A stretch of DNA of 64,000 bases from Lineus longissimus (taxonomy: Eukaryota > Nemertea > Pilidiophora > Heteronemertea > Lineidae): contig NC_088308.1 in NCBI RefSeq assembly GCF_910592395.1, forward strand, positions 6,587,001-6,651,000, given 5' to 3'. Each line of letters starts with the position of its first letter. The first letter of the stretch is position 1. A model generated the notes under the pieces. It worked only from the letters and a program-made list of their open reading frames with translations. It had not been told where the DNA came from and did not search any database. Positions 55,601-64,000 of this stretch are shown piece by piece. The position numbers were made by a program, and so were the translations under genes.

Positions 55601-58600
55601 TACATTGGCGCTGACAGTCAACGGTGAGTCTCCATGTCTTTATTATTCGTTGAAACATGTAACTCAAAAGGATGCCAGTTCGGTAAACAACGATTGACAT
55701 CACATTTTCGTTTTTCATATAAATAGCACCCCTTTAATTGCAGTTCCTCCGGACAAGCCGTTGATCAAGAATGCGGCTGGTATAGTCATGACATCTTTAA
55801 CACTGAATGCTGGCGAAACATTCTCATTCACGTGCACACAGGCCGCGAGTGGGGTGGTCCCGGACGCTTGGGAATCGTTCCACGATGATGTCAAAACAGC
55901 AACCGGTGTGACAGGGGCAGCCTTGTCCAAAACGGTAGCTGGTAGTGATGCAGGATCGTACACATGCAAGGCTTTGAAAGCAGGACTGGCAAGTGTGGCA
56001 TCGGATACATTGGCGCTGACAGTCAAAGGTGAGTCTCCATGTCTATATTATTCGTTGATACATGTAACTTAAAAGGGTGCCAGTTCGGTAAATAACGATT
56101 GACATCACATTTTCTTTTTCATCTAAATAGCACCCCTTTGATTGCAGTTCCTCCGGACAAGCCGTTGATCAAGAATGCGGCTGGTATAGTCATGACATCT
56201 TTAACACTGAATGCTGGCGAAACATTCTCATTCACGTGCACAAAGGCCGCGAGTGGGATGGTCCCGGACGCTTGGGAAGTGTTCCACGACGATGTCAAAA
56301 TAGCAACCGGTGTGACCGGCGCAACCTTATCACAAACGGTGGCTGGTAGTGATGAAGGATCGTACACGTGCAAGGCTTTGAAAGCAGGACTGGCAAGTGC
56401 GGCATCGGATACATTGGCGCTGACAGTCAACGGTGAGTCTCCATGTCTATATTATTCGTTGATACATGTAACTTAAAAGGATGCCAGTTCGGTAAACAAC
56501 GATTGACATCACATTTTCCTTTTCATCTAAATAGCTCTCCTTTAATTGCAGTTCCTCCGGACAAGCCGTTGATCAAGAATGCGGCTGGTATAGTCATGAC
56601 GTCTTTAACACTGAATGCTGGCGAAACATTCTCATTCACGTGCACAAAGGCGGCGAGTGGGGTGGTCCCGGACGCTTGGGAAGTGTCCCACGACGATGTC
56701 AAAATAGCAACCGGTGTGACAGGGGCAACATTGTCCAAAATGGTAGCTGGTAGTGATGCAGGATCGTACACGTGCAAGGCTTTGAAAGCAGGACTGGCAA
56801 GTGCGGCATCGGATACATTGGCGCTGACAGTCAAAGGTGAGTCTCCATGTCTATATTATTCGTTGATACATGTAACTCAAAGGAATGCCAGTTCGGTAAA
56901 TAACGATTGACATCACAATTTCCTTTTTCATATAAATAGCACCCCTTTAATTCCAGTTCCTCCGGACAAGCCGTTGATCAAGAATGCGGCTGGTATAGTC
57001 ATGACATCTTTAACACTGAATGCTGGCGAAACATTCTCATTCACGTGCACAAAGGCCGCGAGTGGGGTGGTCCCGGACGCTTGGGAATCGTTCCACGACG
57101 ATGTCAAAATAGCAACCGGTGTGACAGGGGCAGCCTTGTCCAAAACGGTAGCTGGTAGTGATGCAGGATCGTACACGTGCAAGGCTTTGAAAGAAGGACT
57201 GGCAAGTGTGGCATCGGATACATTGGCGCTGACAGTCAACGGTGAGTCTCCATGTCTATATTATTCGTTGATACATGTAACTTAAAAGGATGCCAGTTCG
57301 GTAAATAACGTTTGACATCACAATTTCCTTTTTCATATAAATAGCACTCCTTTAATTGCAGTTCCTCCGGACAAGCCGTTGATCAAGAATGCGGCTGGTA
57401 TAGTCATGACATCTTTAACACTGAATGCTGGCGAAACATTCTCATTCACGTGCACAAAGGCGGCGAGTGGGGTGGTCCCGGACGCTTGGGAAGTGTCCCA
57501 CGACGATGTCAAAATAGCAACCGGTGTGACAGGGGCAACATTGTCCAAAACGGTAGCTGGTAGTGATGCAGGATCGTACACGTGCAAGGCTTTGAAAGCA
57601 GGACTGGCAAGTGCGGCATCGGATACATTGGCGCTGACAGTCAAAGGTGAGTCTCCATGTCTTTATTATTCGTTGATACATGTAACTTAAAAGGGTGCCA
57701 GTTCGGTAAATAACGTTTGACATCACAATTTCCTTTTTCATATAAATAGCACTCCTTTAATTGCAGTTCCTCCGGACAAGCCGTTGATCAAGAATGCGGC
57801 TGGTATAGTCATGACATCTTTAACACTGAATGCTGGCGAAACATTCTCATTCACGTGCACAAAGGCGGCGAGTGGGGTGGTCCCGGACGCTTGGGAAGTG
57901 TCCCACGACGATGTCAAAATAGCAACCGGTGTGACAGGGGCAACATTGTCCAAAACGGTAGCTGGTAGTGATGCAGGATCGTACACGTGCAAGGCTTTGA
58001 AAGCAGGACTGGCAAGTGCGGCATCGGATACATTGGCGCTGACAGTCAAAGGTGAGTCTCCATGTCTTTATTATTCGTTGATACATGTAACTTAAAAGGG
58101 TGCCAGTTCGGTAAATAACGATTGACATCACATTTTCCTTTTCATCTAAATAGCACCCCTTTGATTGCAGTTCCTCCGGACAAGCCGTTGATCAAGAATG
58201 CGGCTGGTATAGTCATGACATCTTTAACACTGAATGCTGGCGAAACATTCTCATTCACGTGCACAAAGGCGGCGAGTGGGGTGGTCCCGGACGCTTGGGA
58301 ATCGTTCCACGACGATGTCAAAATAGCAACCGGTGTGACAGGGGCAACATTGTCCAAAACGGTAGCTGGTAGTGATGCAGGATCGTACACGTGCAAGGCT
58401 TTGAAAGAAGGACTGGCAAGTGCGGCATCGGATACATTGGCGCTGACAGTCAACGGTGAGTCTCCATGTCTTTATCATTCGTTGATACATGTAACTCAAA
58501 AGGATGCCAGTTCGGTAAATAACGATTGACATCACATTTTCGTTTTTCATATAAATAGCACCCCTTTGATTGCAGTTCCTCCGGACAAGCCGTTGATCAA

Positions 58601-59827
58601 GAATGCGGCTGGTATAGTCATGACATCTTTAACACTGAATGCTGGCGAAACATTCTCATTCACGTGCACAAAGGCCGCGAGTGGGGTGGTCCCGGACACT
58701 TGGGAATTGTTCTACGGCGGTGTCAAAACAGCAACCGGTGTGACAGGGGCAACATTGTCGAAAACGGTAGCTGGTAGTGATGCAGGATCGTACACGTGCA
58801 AGGCTTTGAAAGCAGGACTGGCAAGTGAAACGTCGGAGATATTGGCGCTTACAGTAAACGGTGAGTCTTCATTCCATAGCCCTGTGTGATCTGATGCCTC
58901 TTGCTTAATAATACACCATGTGCCTTGGTCTCTCTCATTCAAAGGTAGTCCTGGTAAGCATTCGTTTTCGTTGCAGTTCCACCGGACAAGCCATTGCTAA
59001 GGAACGCCGGTGGCCAAGTAGTAACAACCGCAACAGTGTACGTTGGCGAAACCATCACATTCACCTGTACACAAGCAGCAACCGGAGTAGTCCCAGATGC
59101 TTGGGAATTCTACAAAGACAGTAATAAGGATACATCAGATGTGATAGGCGCGACATTTAGCAAGACTGCAGTACTAGCGGACGGCGGATTGTTTTATAAA
59201 TGCCTGGCATTGAAGGGCGGATTGGCAAGTGTCGCATCAGATACTCTGTTGTTAACAGTACTTGGTAAGTTCTGTCATTTCATCTTCATCAGCCCTATCG
59301 GGAGGAAAAATAAGTATTTTCTGCACTTCTTACCAAACTACCAAATCGAACATGAGCCGTCGCAATATATTATGGCATATCGCAACATGCGCTTTCCATG
59401 TCTCGCTGGTCTTCCACTATGTTATCAAAATATGGACATCAATCTAGAATGTTACTATCCTGCACGGTTGTCAAACGAATTTTGAATCTAAATTTTAAAT
59501 TCCTGCAGTGTTTGCTGATTTGAGATGAGCTGCATTGGGGCAAACTGATAATTTGCAGCGTCAACTGCTGGCGTGAGAAACGGTGTTATTCTAAGATTTA
59601 TGCCTTAGGGTTGATATCCGGAAGAAAGGTAGGTACGATCAAGGAAAGGCAGATTAGCGTTATCTAACTGTTGAACATGGCTGATTTCGGACTTGACGAC
59701 TTCACATTGATCCAGCCGGACAGACTCTTGACAAATAGATGAGTTTAAAAACCGGGTCCTCGATACTGTTTCGTGAATTCCGTTCAACGCTTTCCGTTAA
59801 CTATTTCTAGAAGCAACAGACTCTTAA
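52699..59827 (+). CDS. Secreted protein with ~12 tandem immunoglobulin-like domains, one exon per domain
   Basis: Exon 1 (52699-52753) encodes an 18-residue signal peptide. Domain exons are 53262-53549, 54652-54939, 55339-55623, 55744-56028, 56148-56432, 56552-56836, 56957-57241, 57362-57646, 57767-58051, 58171-58455, 58576-58860 and 58977-59264. Each is 285 or 288 bases, flanked by phase-1 introns, and begins Val-(Pro/Ala)-Pro. Each domain (~95 residues) has the Ig pattern: a first Cys in FTC/FRC, Trp (or Tyr in the first two) about 12 residues later, and a second Cys in SYTC or YYKC after an Asp-(Ala/Gly)-Gly turn. Domains 1, 2 and 12 are divergent; 3-11 are almost identical. The likely last exon (59811-59827) adds five residues and TAA, giving about 1,166 residues. 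Alternatively, read-through of the last intron stops at 59485. No transmembrane segment is seen, so the product is probably secreted. I do not recognise the family, and the function is unknown. Confidence 0.85.
54199..54400 (+). pseudogene. 5' half of a broken Ig-domain exon
   Basis: A good acceptor (TATTACAG) precedes a phase-1 open frame matching the first two-thirds of the array-type Ig domain, with VPP start, FTC cysteine and DAWELF. Homology stops at GCTGATAG. The frame then runs into TAA at 54405 with no credible donor. If it is skipped, splicing from 53549 to 54652 keeps frame. Confidence 0.8.
54401..55159 (+). repeat. 759-bp insertion carrying a duplicate Ig exon (domain 2)
   Basis: This block separates the two halves of the broken exon. 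Its right part (54652-55159) is a diverged copy of 53262 to about 53750: domain exon 1 and the first ~200 bases of its downstream intron, sharing the GTAACTTG donor and the words TAGTCAAGACATTCTTG and TGACTGCTACGTTCAT. The left part (54401-54651) shows no clear match to the corresponding upstream intron. Confidence 0.75.
55160..55230 (+). pseudogene. 3' half of the same broken Ig-domain exon
   Basis: Homology to array exons resumes at TGATGCAGG exactly where the 5' half at 54199-54400 ends. It continues through the second cysteine (SYTC). About 15 bases covering the end of the exon and its GT donor are missing, so this half could not be spliced even if joined. The following intron sequence still resembles array introns. 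Confidence 0.8.
55339..58860 (+). repeat. Tandem array of nine exon+intron units, 404-405 bp period
   Basis: Nine consecutive Ig-domain exons start at 55339, 55744, 56148, 56552, 56957, 57362, 57767, 58171 and 58576. The repeated unit is a 285-base exon plus a ~120-base intron beginning GTGAGTCTCC and ending TTTAATTGCAG (or near variants). Introns are as similar between units as exons are. This points to recent tandem duplication with ongoing homogenisation rather than selection on protein alone. Confidence 0.95.
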
Positions 59828-59928
59828 AACCTGAGGTAAGTAAAGTATGGATGCAAGTGCGGTCAAATCGGCCTTTATCTCAGGCTGTTCAACAAGGTAA
59901 GGTATTGCAGAGTGCAAGGACGTATGCA

Positions 59929-59934
59929 AATAAA
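59929..59934 (+). terminator. AATAAA polyadenylation signal of the Ig gene
   Basis: AATAAA lies about 100 bases after the TAA of the proposed last exon (59811-59827). This supports that exon over the read-through stop at 59485. Confidence 0.5.
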
Positions 59935-60043
59935 AGTGCTTCGTAGTGGAGTTCGTCGTGTACATTGTGCATGGAATGTTGAAGTAGCACACGTACCCGA
60001 TAGAAGTCAACACAATCGTATGAATTAAATTGACAAGATAAAA

Positions 60044-60049
60044 TTTATT
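60044..60049 (-). terminator. Possible AATAAA polyadenylation signal of the guanylate cyclase
   Basis: On the minus strand AATAAA occurs about 495 bases beyond the TGA stop at 60546-60544. It lies only 110 bases from the opposing signal of the Ig gene, so the two genes converge tail to tail. Confidence 0.4.
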
Positions 60050-60543
60050 ATACTAGTTACGTTTTACCACGAGCGATCGACCGCTCTAGTAATACGAGAT
60101 GTCGACGAGAAACACCTACTTATAACAGGCTGGCTCTCTCAAGCGCGGAAGAAGGTGATGCTGCTGATGCATAAGATTGACTTCATCAATTAATGAAAGT
60201 GATAAATCGCCAGTTTCTGTGTCCATTTTGTCTTTTTGTGGAAATTTGAAGAATCCGTTTCTAGCGTGGTGCTAGTGCAAACATGCAGGATTGCTGGACC
60301 TTTTAGGGATCGGCAAGGAGCGTCCACCTCAAAAATAACAACAAGTACTGCCGCGCCCGAGTGCGAAGATTGCGCTTTTAATACAGGTATGTGATAGTTA
60401 TGGTAGTTCAAGGAATGATCCAAAGGAGACTCCGTTTGTATATCATGAGTCACACTTCTCTAGATCAAAGTATCACTTCTGTTAGGCAACAGAGCCGGAA
60501 TTATCTATAGTTGTTGAGATTTTCGTCCAGGAGCTTTCGTCCT

Positions 60544-63514
<2,971 letters not shown>

Positions 63515-64000
63515 CTTTTTATATGAAAATAAATCAGTTGTTATAACCTTAGTTTGGGAAACATCAGAATATATCCAGGCAGTGCTTTAGTGTGTAAGAC
63601 TTCGTTCAGACGGATCGGCGCCTTCAACTATACTTTAATTGAAGATCTGAAGAGTTGTTCTGCGGATTTTGCAAGCGTGCACATCATATCGTGCACGCAG
63701 TGTATCTCTTTGAAAACCACGAAGGTGAGGAAATATCGTCAAGAAGTGACGACTCTGTACATTCGATGTACACGTTTCCCCAGTGCACTACTACCACCGA
63801 CCCGTTTCGTTAAGTTACATGCAACCAGAAATTATATTGTCGATTGAGCTCTTGCCATGCTGAAGAGTTCATGCTGCGGAGAATTAATTCACAGTTTCTT
63901 TGATCCATTGAATTTGCGGGCCACACATGTCTACAAAAAAGTAGACAAGGAGGTATCTTTTATTTCGTCACTGATCATAAAAATCTTGTCTCGCCGGATA
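63515..64000. other. Intron of the guanylate cyclase, nothing recognised
   Basis: This should contain intron and possibly upstream kinase-homology exons on the minus strand, but I could not recognise any conserved kinase-homology sequence before the window ends. Confidence 0.4.

Noticed and set aside
55376-58550. Repeated antisense open frames of ~103 codons across the Ig array, one per unit
   Set aside because: They mirror the exons, carry no family motif, and are open only because the sense exon composition leaves few antisense stops; the sense frame has splice sites and Ig motifs.
55339-58860. CRISPR-like regular repeat
   Set aside because: Repeats are 405 bp, coding, intron-bearing and eukaryotic; there are no short repeats with unique spacers.

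Overview
This is eukaryotic, metazoan nuclear DNA. Genes are split by GT-AG introns and AATAAA signals follow the stop codons. tRNA-derived SINEs and foldback/MITE-like elements are scattered between genes. Frequent ACATGTACATGT and TAGGCCTA words, an actin intron between codons 42 and 43 of the precursor, and the gene families present fit a marine invertebrate (a lophotrochozoan or an invertebrate deuterostome). I cannot name the phylum from the sequence.

Layout. Bases 1-34,100 hold no gene I can defend. They contain at least six tRNA-derived SINE copies or remnants, an 88-bp tandem repeat, a ~90-bp dispersed direct repeat and three short inverted-repeat elements; a 626-bp foldback element with a 7-bp target duplication (32,948-33,573) closes this stretch. 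Bases 34,134-37,479 (+) encode a three-exon, 643-residue SLC18-like major facilitator transporter. Bases 40,671-44,031 (+) encode a six-exon, 299-residue secreted chymotrypsin-fold serine protease. Bases 44,834-48,319 (-) encode a two-exon, 376-residue actin. Bases 52,699-59,827 (+) encode a secreted protein made of about twelve immunoglobulin-like domains, one exon per domain. Bases 60,544-63,514 (-) hold seven exons for the C-terminal half of a receptor-type guanylate cyclase whose 5' part lies beyond the right edge.

The genes are unrelated functionally and do not form a cluster. The most remarkable locus is the immunoglobulin gene. Nine of its domain exons, together with their ~120-bp introns, are a tandem array with a 404-405 bp period and near-identical sequence. 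The flanking domains are divergent. Every domain intron is phase 1, so any number of units can be added, lost or skipped without a frameshift. Just upstream of the array a further domain exon has been cut in two by a 759-bp insertion that carries a second copy of the neighbouring exon. Its 3' half has also lost its splice donor.

Exon boundaries were derived by hand from splice consensus, reading-frame continuity and protein similarity recalled from the families. No alignment or transcript evidence was available.
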